A program made the translations under genes and the position numbers. 21,512 nucleotides of DNA from Dichomitus squalens LYAD-421 SS1 (taxonomy: Eukaryota > Basidiomycota > Agaricomycetes > Polyporales > Polyporaceae): the NCBI RefSeq assembly GCF_000275845.1, contig NW_006766927.1:180061-201572 (forward strand). Reading direction: 5' to 3'. Shown here one piece after another: positions 1-10,125 of this stretch. Positions within the stretch are counted from its first letter, which is position 1. The number at the start of each line of letters is the position of its first letter. The notes under the pieces are model-generated. The model was not told the origin of the DNA and made no database searches. It saw nothing but the letters and a program-made list of their open reading frames with translations.

Positions 1-422
1 GGGTAGAAGTCGCCAACTGTGCCCAAGAAAAGCTAGCTAGGTACGTATGCAAAAGGCTATCGTAAGGAGGGTCCACACGGTTGTCCTCCGGTCCTAAGGT
101 CACTAACGACCCCGGTACAAGTGCTGGCGGGCGCAAGTGCGTGGCCTGGCACAGGGATACCTGAAACCCCGTACGCCTCGAAAGCGCAATAGGGTGCTAC
201 ACGATACTAGATACTAGACTACAAGCGCTCACGGGCACAACTGTGCAAAGTCACCGTGGCAGCAGTGTCGGCGGGCACAGTCAAGAGTTTAGGAAAGTGG
301 AGGGGATGCACGGGCAGAACCGAGTGTCGACAGAGAGGGATGATGGGTGCGCGCAGTGATAAACGTCAACACGAAACTTCGGTCAGAGCGCAGGGCTCAT
401 AACCTGTTGAACAATGAAAAGT
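1..422. other. Intergenic, no gene seen
   Basis: I see no coding frame or recognisable RNA here. The stretch holds short near-repeats of a GCGGGCACA-like word (around 127, 230 and 270) and a small tandem run of the word GATACTA near 205-220. These look like ordinary non-coding or decayed repeat DNA. Confidence 0.5.
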
Positions 423-493
423 TGGTCAGACCGGGGATTGAACCCAGGTCATCCCATATGCACTGGGAGGTGTTAACACTACACCATCCAACC
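423..493 (-). tRNA. tRNA-Cys(GCA)-like gene, degenerate
   Basis: Read on the minus strand this 71-nt stretch folds as a cloverleaf. The 7-bp acceptor stem is GGTTGGA/TCTGACC (two G-U pairs) with discriminator A. The D stem is GTGT/ACAC, the anticodon stem TCCCA/TGGGA with loop GTGCATA (anticodon GCA, Cys), and the T stem CTGGG/CCCGG with a canonical TTCAATC loop. A Pol III TTTT terminator follows 2 nt after the 3' end. Good A-box and B-box matches are present. Odd points: the D loop has lost one of the conserved GG bases, position 37 is T rather than a purine, and position 32 is G. No intron. It may be a functional but divergent tRNA, a tRNA pseudogene, or the head of a tRNA-derived SINE. Confidence 0.62.
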
Positions 494-2676
494 GATACTA
501 GAGTGTGAATTCTACAGATTCCAACAGGGAGAACTATTGTTTCGATGATGTGTTGGCTAAATACAGGCCATAATACTCACGCCTTAAAATTGGTCAATCA
601 GATCATGGGTCATGTGTGCAGCAAAGCATGAACTTACTTTTGTTCCCACTGTACGGGTATGTCGAAGGCCATGGTGCAGAACTCTGGGTAAGGCGACAGA
701 GGCAAACGCGCTTTGACCATATAGGAGAATCCAATGAGTACCTTGTACGGACACCAATTCACATAAGTACTTGGCAGATAGAAGGTGGGCTGACTCACAG
801 AATCTGCGACCACTGTTACACAAGACAGGAGCCCTACAAGTACTGCAATTGCAGCTTTGTTCCCTCCGAAGGCATACACTCTTAAAGTAGAGAAGACTAG
901 TGGTGTTTTGTTCCATGAGCAGCCGTCGTATACCGCGTACGACATGAGGTGCTCACCTGTCCAGACGGCACATAGAAGTACTGCACTTGCTTCGATGATA
1001 CGCGGGAGGATGACGCAACTACGATACTTGCAGTGTCACATAACCACCTTGAACTGCGCGCCCACATCAGTCCCAAGGACACGCACCTCTGAGATATGCC
1101 ATTAGCCTCAATATTGCAAAGGACCAAGAGGATTGAATATACTCACAAACAACGATGGACTTGACAAAGCACAGAAAAGCGTGGCTGTCGACTGTAGCAG
1201 ACTGATGTACCGGTTGAGGATGAACACTGCCTTTGCCCATGTTCGTTTGCCGTCCGAGAGATAACGGATCTCGCGGTCGAAGGTCGTCACATACTCAAAT
1301 AACAATAAGGCTATGGTCTCAGGTTAGGGGTGCTCTTATACGGTCAGCAGGAGGACAAACCGAAACTTGTCAAAGCCGTGCAGGCAGCAAGTTGACTAGA
1401 AGAAAAAATCCCATTGCGTGAGGACGGAGTCATTGGAGCGAAAGCAAAGGACCCACTAGCTCTGATAGTGTTGGACAGACTCGAGGATCCAGTCCTGTAA
1501 GCCATGCTGCTCTCCAGGAGCACTTGAATTAGTCGATGGCATGTCCGTTGCAGATGAGTGGCAAGAAGGGTGGACAACTCAAACCAGTTGGGAAGATGCT
1601 AGTAAGTAAGCGTACAAGCGGGCATATATACTATCTGGGCTGCGAGCCGTCCCTAGGTGGCTCGGACAACGTAATATCAGTGGCGACCGGAGACACATTA
1701 CTACAGAATCGACTGACAAATATCATCAAGTACACCGCAAACGGCAGATTCGGCCTTATCTGAACGCACAATGCCTCCGCGGCTGTACCTCCTTCGACTT
1801 CTGCGCACATCTTATGAGCTGTGCAAGCAATGTATCAATATAATAGCGTCCGATATCTGGCACAGAGGCATTCGTCGCCTGCGGTGATTGAACGGCCCGA
1901 GATGCAGTGCATGATATCTGGACTGGACGATGGAGAAGGCTCTTTTCCCAGATCTGCCAATCAATCCGTTACCCATACAGAACGACAGCAAGGGGGAAGA
2001 CATCTCGTCTCGCAACAAGATCTTCCACCAACGAGCTCGGAGTCGGGCGCGTTGACGGTCGTCATGTGCATGACAGCCAAGCAGGACGTTCCCGACATCT
2101 CATGAAACGGCCGTCTCGGCGACCGACGTCGGGATACGTGTACTGAAGAGTACCCACAGAGCGCCCATCTCCTCGAGTGAGAATCGAGAGAACCATTTGA
2201 CCTTCGAAAACGCTTCATGAACGAGCCAAACTCAAGACCAGATGGAACGTGATTACACCAGCACGAGTTGGAGCAAATAGATCATGTTCTCGTAGCTGCC
2301 AGTACAAGCAGTATACAGGTGAGACTCATACGTGGGTCCATAGCAATTCCTTGGTGGCGTTCGCCCACCCTCAGCGGATGAATCCTCTCCGTATCCATCC
2401 GGATCTCCTGGAGAGGGCGTGGACTCGCGCAAGCGCGAAGTAAGGTCACGTAAGGCGACAACGGGGCCGGGCGACGGGAGGACTCCATTATCACGTAGAC
2501 AAGTGACTGCGTGAGAGGTCGCGATGGAGTGCGTGCGAACGGCGGTGTTGTAGTCAACGACTGTGAGCGGGCACAACCGTCTGTCCCAATGTCGACGCCC
2601 ACGAAGGGTAATGGCGGGCATAGAGGTGGGGCAGAGGGGCTGATGGGGATGGATCGCGAGCAGGGCACGATTGCGT
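494..2676. other. Gene-poor intergenic stretch
   Basis: Several short open frames exist on both strands. None has codon bias, a start context, intron signals or a motif I recognise, and overlapping frames are equally open. I see no tandem array, long inverted repeat or transposon coding remnant. It may be old decayed repeat DNA. Confidence 0.4.
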
Positions 2677-2886
2677 CTACAGCCGGAAAAGCTTCTTCAG
2701 CCCGAACTTGTTCGTCTTGGGCTGAGCGACCCGCCCGTGCGAAGGACGCAGCACCTGGCGTGCATCATCGTACATGTTGTATGTGTCGCGCGGCGACTCC
2801 GTGGTCCCAAAGAGCGCAAATGCGTTCGGTGCGGATGGCGCAGAAGAGTAGAAGGTGTAGGCGGGGGCCATGGTAGAGTAAGACAT
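2677..2886 (-). CDS. Small conserved-looking hypothetical protein (69 aa)
   Basis: A single-exon frame encodes 69 residues. I do not recognise a named family. The N-terminal half is rich in Ser, Ala, Pro and Tyr (MSYSTMAPAYTFYSSAP...), and it ends in a basic, lysine-rich tail (KTNKFGLKKLFRL). There is no signal peptide or membrane segment, so it is probably cytosolic or nuclear. The case for a real gene is as follows: codons strongly prefer C or G in third position, unlike surrounding frames. The start lies in a favourable context (GAAGATGTC). A TATA box (TATATAACGG) sits about 110 nt upstream with a pyrimidine-rich, ATG-free leader between. Small proteins with Tyr/Ser-rich heads and basic tails are common in agaricomycete genomes, but no function is known to me. 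Confidence 0.66.
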   Translation of the reverse strand: MSYSTMAPAYTFYSSAPSAPNAFALFGTTESPRDTYNMYDDARQVLRPSHGRVAQPKTNKFGLKKLFRL

Positions 2887-2994
2887 CTTCGACGGAGGAT
2901 ATCAGGTGTAGTATGAGCGAAGGCTGGGAGCTTTCTGAGTGATGAAATCGCTGGAGGACTGGCTGCTGATGCTGACTTGAGTGCCAGTAGTACC

Positions 2995-3004
2995 CCGTTA
3001 TATA
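2995..3004 (-). promoter_or_regulatory. TATA box of the 69-aa gene
   Basis: TATATAACGG on the minus strand, about 110 nt upstream of the ATG at 2886. With initiation some 30 nt downstream this gives an 80-nt leader without any ATG, a normal fungal arrangement. Confidence 0.5.
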
Positions 3005-5429
3005 CCAGATATGTCTTGGAGGATTGCTGCCATTAGGGACCTTGCACGAATAGCATGAAGGCGAAGTGGCAATTGATGAATCCCGAGCGAGTGCGCACAC
3101 AAGGGATTCCCTTTCCCGGCAAGTGTTCACGCCTAGGTCAACATAAGTACACACCGGCCAGCACAGAAGAGGCTGTTTCCAAGATACAGGTCGCCCACAG
3201 ATGTATACTAGCTGAAGGTAAGCCACTGAAGCTCGAGGACGAGGTCGACAATGGAGGTCAAGAGCCGAGTACCCAACAGACGCCGTAGAGCAATGTTTGG
3301 AGACCAGGCGTACAAACAAATTAGGATAGACATACTTACCGCGCTCACGCCAATTCCCCGAAGCGGATGCAGGTCCTCCGCATTTCAGTACTACATAGTA
3401 AGTACTAGCAGACTCCTCCTCACCCGTGGCTTCTCTGCCTTCGTGCTCCTCCAACGAGATCTATGTGTGCTGAATATTATTGTGGCTGCACTCAAATCCC
3501 TCTGACTCGCGTCGCCGTGGTAAGCTGTCGAGCTTTACATCAGCGCCTCTACCGCTAAGTCGTATTGATCCAATCTCTGGGCTGCCAGCTCTTTGATCAA
3601 GCTCAAGGCCCATCGACTAGGATATGAGCCCGTGGCCCCTCATCCTTGCCTCTCACTCTTCCACCTGACTCTTATGGCCCCTTCAGCTCCCTTAGGGCAC
3701 TCAACCGGCCCGATCTACTAGTACTAGCCCTCATATTCCCGCCCCGCTAGAATGTTACCACGTAACTACGTGCGGCCCACTGGCTGCGGGTACACAATTT
3801 CAGGCTGGAGCTCGAGCCAGGCCTCTTCAGCTTTCTGACCCCGATGCTACGCGATCTTCAAGCTGAGTTCTGCTCGAGCGCCGCCTGACTGACCTGGATC
3901 AGAGGCGAGCGCGACGAGGCGCCTTTCCCGTAAGTGGTCCTTTGGAAGAGCGCACCTTATCTCTTCACGTGGTCGCGCAGTTCTGTTGAGTCCCTCTCTT
4001 CGGCCGCGATTTCATACGTTCATCGCGTCCAGGTGCAGAGACGTCCGTCGTTGTGTCTCCCAGCGTTCTGATCACTAATTCAAGTTTTGGTCATCAAGGT
4101 AGGTGTGCAGGTATGACGACGACCGTCCTAGTTCCCCGGGGGAACTGGGCGACTCCTGGTTCTATGTCTTAGTTTGGTGACTGCTTCTGCAGTAACTGAA
4201 TTGAAGGAGTCTTTTTCGGGAAAGGCGCTATTCATCGTAGCAAGGTACTACCATGCAGTGGTCCTTAGTTTGGACTAGGTCATGCCATCGCATCACGCCG
4301 TACCGGTCGCAGTTTTCAAGGAAGATCCGCCGCTCTCGCTCCTCCCCTCGGGCTTGGACCCCGTCTCATCTGAGCCGTCCCGACCCGAGCAGGAGAGGAT
4401 CGGGGGCTCTAAGGTTGCGCGCGGCGAGCCTGACAGCCAAAGCTGCATCAAGGTGTTGGAGAGGATGTGTGTCGTGGTATTGTTTCCTTGACCCTCAAGA
4501 CGTTGGAGAGTGACGTATATCGGATGGCTAAAGCGCATGCTGTGGTAGGGCGATTACGGAGCTCACGAAAGGAGTCGGAGCAAAGGCGGATGGTGAAGGA
4601 GGGACAGTGTTTCGCAGAGAGCTCTCCTTCCCCTTCCGGACGCCTACGGCCATCTTCTCGATGGTACATGGCATCACATTTATGTCTTGCGTCTTAGTGC
4701 TGGGCGCGCTTGCTTTGATTCTGCGAGTGGTGTCGAGTGGGTCTATGTCGTACTTACGATTCTGAGGAGCTATTTTTGTAGATGGTACGATCCGATGTCG
4801 ACCGACATATGCAGGCCAGCTTATGATTAAGACATTTGTCACGGTGATGTCCACTCCGCCAACGCCACCCAACTGGCTGCAAATCGGCCCTTGCGGTGGG
4901 ATGATGTTATTACCGAGATTAGCGTCAGCCGTACCGCCGAGTAGGGCCGGAATACGCATGGACCTCACGAATGAGAGAGCTTCCGTCTCAAGGACTTGCC
5001 CCCCGCGCACGAGCCACGCCTGGGCTCCAGGTTTTCGGAAGCATGACGAGGGCGTGGAGCTCGCCACAATCACGGTATGAGCGTTAATCAGCAGGATAGT
5101 CGAGAAAGACATACTTAAGTCCGTTGTGCACTGATGCATGTCACTACTCAACTCGATCCCACACGGTTACTGTATGCGAAAAGCGTGGTCGAGAGGTGAC
5201 AAGATGGAACCGACCATTAGCATACGAGCCGGGAAGACTCGTGAAGACGGCAAAAGGTTCCGACAGCAAGTGGCACGCTATGCGCTTCCCGTGCGGGCGA
5301 CTCACTTATCAGAGCTTGTTCAACGTTGCGGCGGCCTAGTGAGTTTGAACTCTCCTCATTGTGACAGAACCCAAACGCCATGTCTTCTGATGCACCACAT
5401 TAGCTAGCGCGAGGACTCAAGCTGTTTGG

Positions 5430-5437
5430 CATAAAAG
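5430..5437 (+). promoter_or_regulatory. TATA-like box of the DUF3237-type gene
   Basis: CATAAAAG lies 70 nt upstream of the ATG at 5506. The spacing suits a basidiomycete core promoter with a short leader. Confidence 0.4.
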
Positions 5438-5505
5438 ATGTATGAGTATGTACAAGCGTAAGGCAAGCATCTACCCAACGCCATACGTACTGCACCGATC
5501 TCCCG

Positions 5506-6227
5506 ATGCGACACTACTCGTTCCTCCGAGTCTTATTCCTCGCCAGCATCGCCGCTGCTGGCGCACTCGCAGTCGCCGCGCAAACCGCAGAGCCCTCGCC
5601 CGAGTTTCAATCTATTTTCGTAGGGCAGCTGGTAAACGAGCCCTACACGAACACTACGGGCCCGTTCGGCTTCCGCGTGCACGCACCCGTCAGCGGGTGA
5701 GTTGTGCATCTGCATCCCCCAAGCTCTCGTGTTAGGCGACTCATAGGGATACTCTCCACACTCATAGAGGGAACCTCACGGACGCAACGACAAACGAGGT
5801 CGTCGCGACCCTCCTCCCGACAACAGACACAGGTATCATCACCGAGGAAGTACTATTGTTCCCTTTGTGGGTCCTGCCGTATATCTGGAAGGAGGACGGA
5901 AGGCTCGCCTCGATGACTGTTAAGGGCGTCGGGTGAGTGAGCAACGCTATTGCGACATTCAATCGAACAAACCGCATAGCTGACTTTTATGTGGATGCGA
6001 CAAGAAACACAACCACCGACACTTACTGCTACGTGTAAGTCCGAGCCGATGGTAACTGTTCTTCTGTAGAGAGCGGCAACTAAGTGCACAAGCCGATTTG
6101 CAGGCACGTTGAGACAGACTCGCCGACATACTCGTGGATGAACCGCAACTTCTTTATCATGAAGATCGTCGCCACGGCGGATCCATTGCTGCACGTGTTT
6201 ACTATGTATGGGATATCCAACCTGTAG
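5506..6227 (+). pseudogene. Secreted DUF3237-type protein gene with a frame break
   Basis: Four exons fit: 5506-5696, 5768-5932, 5980-6034 and 6104-6227, with introns of 71, 47 and 69 nt, all GT-AG. The product starts with a clear signal peptide (hydrophobic FLRVLFLASIAAAGALA, cleavage probably near AAAQ) and has several N-glycosylation sequons (NTT, NLT), so it is likely secreted. The C-terminal exon (VETDSPTYSWMNRNFF...) carries the ET-D-P-x-Y-x-W-x-N motif that I associate with DUF3237 (PF11578). This family has no established activity. Exons 1-2 and exons 3-4 are each in a good frame, but the exon 2/3 junction does not fit: the only acceptor (CATAG at 5979) gives GG+C followed by TGA, ending the protein after about 119 residues. 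The spliced length is 535 nt, not a multiple of three. This is either a one-base lesion, a sequence error, or an unusual splice. A TATA-like box lies 70 nt upstream, and the gene converges on the hydrophobin. Confidence 0.72.
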
Positions 6228-6626
6228 AGGGAGTGTTGTTGTAGAATTGTTTGGAATGATATGTGGTCTGTGTGCCGATTGGTGTGGATACGGGGTATAT
6301 TCTCAGCCCACTGTTTCTTCCTCTGACTAGCGATAGCAGAATAGTATCTCTATGCCCGCGTCGGTTTTTATAAGATACTGATACGGGATTGGCGGTTGGA
6401 ACAATCTGTGCCTGAGGACCAACCTCCGATATTGAACGATTGTATCCCAAAACGGAAGCACACTATTGGTGTCGAGCCAAGGCCGCATATTCGAAATGAT
6501 CTCGTTCGAGGATTCTCAGCATATCTTAATATACTATTTGAAAGACAAAGGTCATGTCATCCTACAAACAACGGATGAAATGAACTCCCGTATATTGGTC
6601 GTTGACGCAAAACTCCGGTGGGCGGG
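6228..6626. other. Spacer between converging genes
   Basis: This is the shared 3' flank of the DUF3237-type gene (plus) and the hydrophobin (minus). It is A/T-richer than the flanking exons, as expected for 3' UTRs and terminators. No further gene or repeat is visible. Confidence 0.5.
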
Positions 6627-7071
6627 TTAGAGGCTAACAGGGACGCAGCCGATGGAGACGAGCTCCCCCTGTAAAACGATTCGGTGAGCAGCTAGCAAGT
6701 GACAAGGTGAGGATCACGCATACGTGACTGTTGTCGTCGCAGCACACGGTCGAAGCGGAGCAGCTGCCGCTGCTGCCCACGCCGATCACAGTGATCGGGG
6801 AGCAGTTGACACCGAGGAGAACGTTCAGGTCTTGAACAACGACACCAAGCAAGCCCAAAAGAGCAGTGCCTGTCGCAGATCCAGCCTAACCAACGCGAGG
6901 TAAGCGAGCAGCCACTAGACAGAGTCGGCTAATGCTTACGGTCTCAGTGGACTCGCAGCATTGAATCTCCCCAGTGGAGCACGACTGGCGGGCCTCGAGC
7001 TCGACGGGGGTGGCAGCAGCAAGGATGGGCAGAGAGGCGACGGCGAGAGCGAGGGCGTGAGTGAGCATCAT
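6627..7071 (-). CDS. Class I hydrophobin (111 aa)
   Basis: Three exons on the minus strand: 7071-6940, 6885-6724 and 6668-6627. The introns are 54 and 55 nt (GTAAGC...TTAG and GTATGC...ACAG), both phase 0. Splicing gives an uninterrupted 111-aa protein. The start is the first of two adjacent ATGs (7071; 7068 is the alternative). A signal peptide ([20 protein letters not shown]) is followed by a mature chain with exactly eight cysteines at about 31, 38, 39, 72, 86, 92, 93 and 106. The spacing C-X6-CC-X32-C-X13-C-X5-CC-X12-C matches class I hydrophobins. The core [25 protein letters not shown] and the tail SIGCVPVSL are typical of agaricomycete members. These secreted proteins self-assemble at air-water or hyphal wall interfaces into amphipathic rodlet films that coat aerial hyphae and fruit bodies. 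The intron positions, after the CC-region and before the last cysteine block, are the family norm. Confidence 0.95.
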
Positions 7072-9049
7072 GTTGCTGGGATGTGCTGCTGTTTGCTTGT
7101 AAGCGAAGGGCGAGGTTGTTCGACCTGAGAATGGATTGCTCACATTCACTCCTTATGTATGCTCCCCAAACCTCTGTCTATTTTGTTCGTTCGCCTTGGA
7201 TGGCTCGTGCATCATCAGGACGTCACAGGGGCGAAGGCTTGTACCTATTTCAACCGTTCCACATGCGGGAGGAGCTACTGGAGAGCGTGAATCAATTACA
7301 TACCAGGGCGTGAGTGCATGCATGCGCGCGACGGACCTCCGCGGCGCACAGCATAACATCTTTCTCCTGTGATGCTGGAAGGCGAAGTCCCGTGTGTTCC
7401 ACTGGAAAGGTGCCTTCTAGCAGTGTCATCATAGTTCATATACGATGGGCCAATAGGGGAAACGCGAGAACATACATGCGACAACAGCTCCAAGAAATGC
7501 AGGCCCGCATGCTTTTTGACGTGAGGACAGGATGCTTAGAACCGGCACTGCCGTAATACTGTAAGGACGGGATCAGTGTGCAAACTACCTGGTCAATTGG
7601 CACACTCGACAGCCTTTAGGGTACCTTGAAGCGTGCAAGTAGTTGAGTTTCCATATTTCGTCCTTTGTTGAATACAACGACAAAGCATGACGTGGTGAAA
7701 GTGATCAAGACAGAGTTTCTCATGGAGTCCATGAAATGACAAGCACTCCAACGATGTTCAATGTCCGGACCATGCGGCAATGAGAAAGACGACCTACTCA
7801 CATGCAGGTATTGGCGCTCCGCCAATTGTATGCAGTGTCGTCATCGCATCCGCGCAATCGGCGCAACGCCTCGGAGAGAAGTCCATATCCGATGCATGCT
7901 GGCTGTCCATCAGTCGTTCAGGTCTATGCTTGGCTCAGCTAGCGCACTGTCCGCACTGGGACCGCAGTGCCGGCGCAGACATGAGATCATCAGGAAGTCA
8001 ACTTTCTCAGCAACGTCAAGCAATGCACACCGAGCGAATAGCGTATCGTTGTTGCTCAAGAATGATCCCTATATTCAGGGAGAGGCGGATCTCATCGCCC
8101 CTGTCACTTTTGAGGGGAGGGGTGCTTTCCCCGTCCCCGAGTTGCAGCTAAGCGCCATCCAACCTGTATGATGGGAACTATGTCGCAAGGCCTGGGAAGA
8201 AGAGCGGCGGCAGTCCAGGTAGCCGAGCAGAGGTTAAGGAAGGTCCCTTCCTGCTGGTCTGTCAGGCAACAACATCTATACACAAACACATATACAGGAA
8301 TGAGACCCACCGGCTGGATGACCCTTCGGGATCTAACGCCGCTGGGACTGATAGTAGTAATAAATGGGGTCGTGGCCGCACTAGTCAGTGTGCTGCTGCT
8401 ATCCGCAGTATGTACTTGAATGAATTGCATGAAGGCATATCCGCTAACGAGTGCGGCATGCGGATGCATTTCTCATCGAAGACGATCAGTTCCGGAGGGT
8501 TTGAAGCGTGACCATCCGAGGTGGCCGCGCACGGGCGAGTCCGATATCGGGAGGCGTACGCTGGTGCTGAATCCAGTCTTGTATAAGGCTGTAGCATTTT
8601 CTGCTAGCCATCGGTGTAAAAGGGCGGGCGGCAAGCGAGATTAATGTTGGGCGCGTTCGGCTCGAGAAGAAAGGCGACGACGAGGGTATCTCGTTGCAAA
8701 CGCCCCTGGGAACTTTCGAGAGGAGACGCTCACATGGGCGGCAAAAGTCAGCAATCGGTAAGTACATCAAAGGGCCATGACTCTGACCCACCGAAGTAGA
8801 GGACGGCATTGCCTGGTTCATGTGGTCGGGTGACACCCAGTTTCTCGCCTGCCCGTGAGAGTCCCAGGATGGCTCTACGACCAAGCGAACGAACGGACGT
8901 CAACTTGAATGCGACTCACTTAGTCTCTTGCCGCCTCTCACATTTTGCATACAGCAGTCCTGGAAGATAGAGCGAGGAACGAAACCTATCCAACATATAT
9001 ACAGAAACTTGAACAAGTTGACTCTGTCATTGACAGCGTGGCAGTGGTT
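7072..9049. other. Long non-coding stretch, no gene supported
   Basis: This begins with the hydrophobin promoter and leader. The rest has only short open frames in competing phases (for example 7761-8171 and 8104-8469), without splice logic, motifs or codon bias. No transposon protein remnant is recognisable. Confidence 0.4.
7151..7162 (-). promoter_or_regulatory. TATA-like element of the hydrophobin gene
   Basis: GCATACATAAGG on the minus strand, about 80 nt upstream of the hydrophobin ATG. A pyrimidine/CA-rich leader (ending CCCAGCAAC before ATG) lies between. It is a weak TATA match but well placed. Confidence 0.35.
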
Positions 9050-9614
9050 AGGGGTGCTCAATTCTTGTCGGTCGCTCAGTTGCTCGCGCGCCTATTGGGC
9101 GCCTGCCTAGCTGCATTCAAGGTCAGCTCAAGCGTCTGCAGCACAGCGAGCAGAGACACGCAGGCAGCAGGTGCAACACGTCCGCATGGTGCCCCCGAGC
9201 TGGGACTAGAGAGCGACGCGAGGATTTGACAATTTAGAAGCTATAAAGTTGCTTGTCTCGAGATATGGAGTCGCCTTACAAGGTTTGAGTCCAGTTGCAG
9301 CGGCACCCTCACCTGAACCATATATATGTCGTGCTGATTCTGTTTCCGACTTGGGCGCATTGTGTATAATAAGTCCAGGTCAACGAGTTTATAAGCTCTC
9401 CCGACGTCACCACGTCACCATTCACTTGCTGGGCTGATTTCCCGGGCCTAACAAACCTAGCATGAGACGATCTTTTCGATCTCTTTGCGCCCGCTGCCTG
9501 CGTGTCTCTGCCGCTCGCTGTACTGCAGACGCTTGAGCTGACCTCGAATGCAGCTAGGCAGGCGCCCAATAGGCGCGCGAGCAACTGAGCGACCGACAAG
9601 AATTGAGCACCCCT
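9050..9614. repeat. Long inverted repeat, arms of about 125 bp
   Basis: The left arm (9050-9175) and right arm (9485-9614) are near-perfect reverse complements. The left arm starts GGGGTGCTCAATTCTTGTCG and the right arm ends with its complement. I count only a few substitutions and one 3-nt indel over about 125 bp. The spacer is about 310 bp and contains no gene I can support. Each arm alone reads as an open frame, which is why open frames appear on both strands here. The arms could be two head-to-head copies of a short repeat or the ends of a foldback (MITE-like) element. I did not find an obvious target-site duplication outside the arms. A transcript through both arms would form a long hairpin RNA. 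Confidence 0.85.
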
Positions 9615-10125
9615 GTTGGTCGTCACCGAGATCAAGTGAGCGCCCCCTAGTACGTTCCGGGCGCTTCCGAACATGGCTCTCCCCGCCGCGCACACCGCGA
9701 CTCGGAATCTCTCGCTACACCTGAAGCAGTTTTTGTTGAGTACAACTATAGCTCCTTCGGAATTCTCGAATGGCTTCTGACTCATGTGGATGTCGCTCGC
9801 TGCTCTCACAAGATGACTCTCATGACGAAAACACCGCCCTACTATGGCACTGCTGACTGAGCACCACCTGCCTAGCAGAGGCGACCACGACCTGCGTCGT
9901 ATCCTCGCACGTATTCCTCAATCCGCCCAAGTGTTATTATTCATCAGCTCATCTTCACCTCAATTGCCGGACATGCACGGAGACGCTGACTAATCGTTTA
10001 GTAAGCTTTCCTGCGGCTTTGTCCTCTCCGAGAACGGGTTTAAGCAACAAGCCATATATATAAGGTCAAAGAGAGAGAACGAGCGAAGTTGCCCAATAAC
10101 CAACGATTAAAGACAGGCCTCCGGT
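9615..10125. other. Upstream region of the alpha/beta hydrolase gene
   Basis: No coding sequence is supported. The last 75 bp contain the core promoter of the hydrolase (TATATATAAGG at 10055-10065). Confidence 0.45.
10055..10065 (+). promoter_or_regulatory. TATA box of the alpha/beta hydrolase gene
   Basis: TATATATAAGG lies 70 nt upstream of the ATG at 10126, with no ATG in between. It is a strong match at the usual fungal distance. Confidence 0.6.

Larger units (their letters stand above)
2887..5505. other. Gene-poor intergenic stretch
   Basis: Apart from the TATA box of the small upstream gene (2995-3004) and that of the downstream DUF3237 gene (5430-5437), nothing convincing is visible. 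3505-4250 has no open frame of 60 codons and is pyrimidine-rich on the plus strand. A 17-bp near-perfect palindrome (AGTTCCCC-G-GGGGAACT) lies at 4130-4146. A long minus-strand open frame at 4528-5151 was considered and not called. Confidence 0.4.

Noticed and set aside
2253..2668. Two overlapping minus-strand frames of 122 and 128 codons with a plus-strand partner
   Set aside because: These are GC-rich sequence open in several phases at once, with no domain and no promoter.
4130..4146. 17-bp palindrome AGTTCCCCGGGGGAACT
   Set aside because: It is isolated in non-coding sequence with no promoter or repeat context, so it is too short to interpret.
4528..5151. A 207-codon minus-strand open frame, the longest in the left third
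   Set aside because: The opposite strand is also open over much of it. It lacks a motif, intron signals and codon bias, and its composition changes midway. It could hide an old gene but cannot be supported.
7761..8171. Overlapping 120-136 codon plus-strand frames
   Set aside because: Two frames of similar length overlap, neither has codon bias or a motif, and the reverse strand is also open nearby.
9309..9809. A 166-codon minus-strand open frame, and a 94-codon plus-strand frame at 8945-9229
   Set aside because: They share the same peptide only because both run through the arms of the inverted repeat. No promoter, splice logic or family match is seen.
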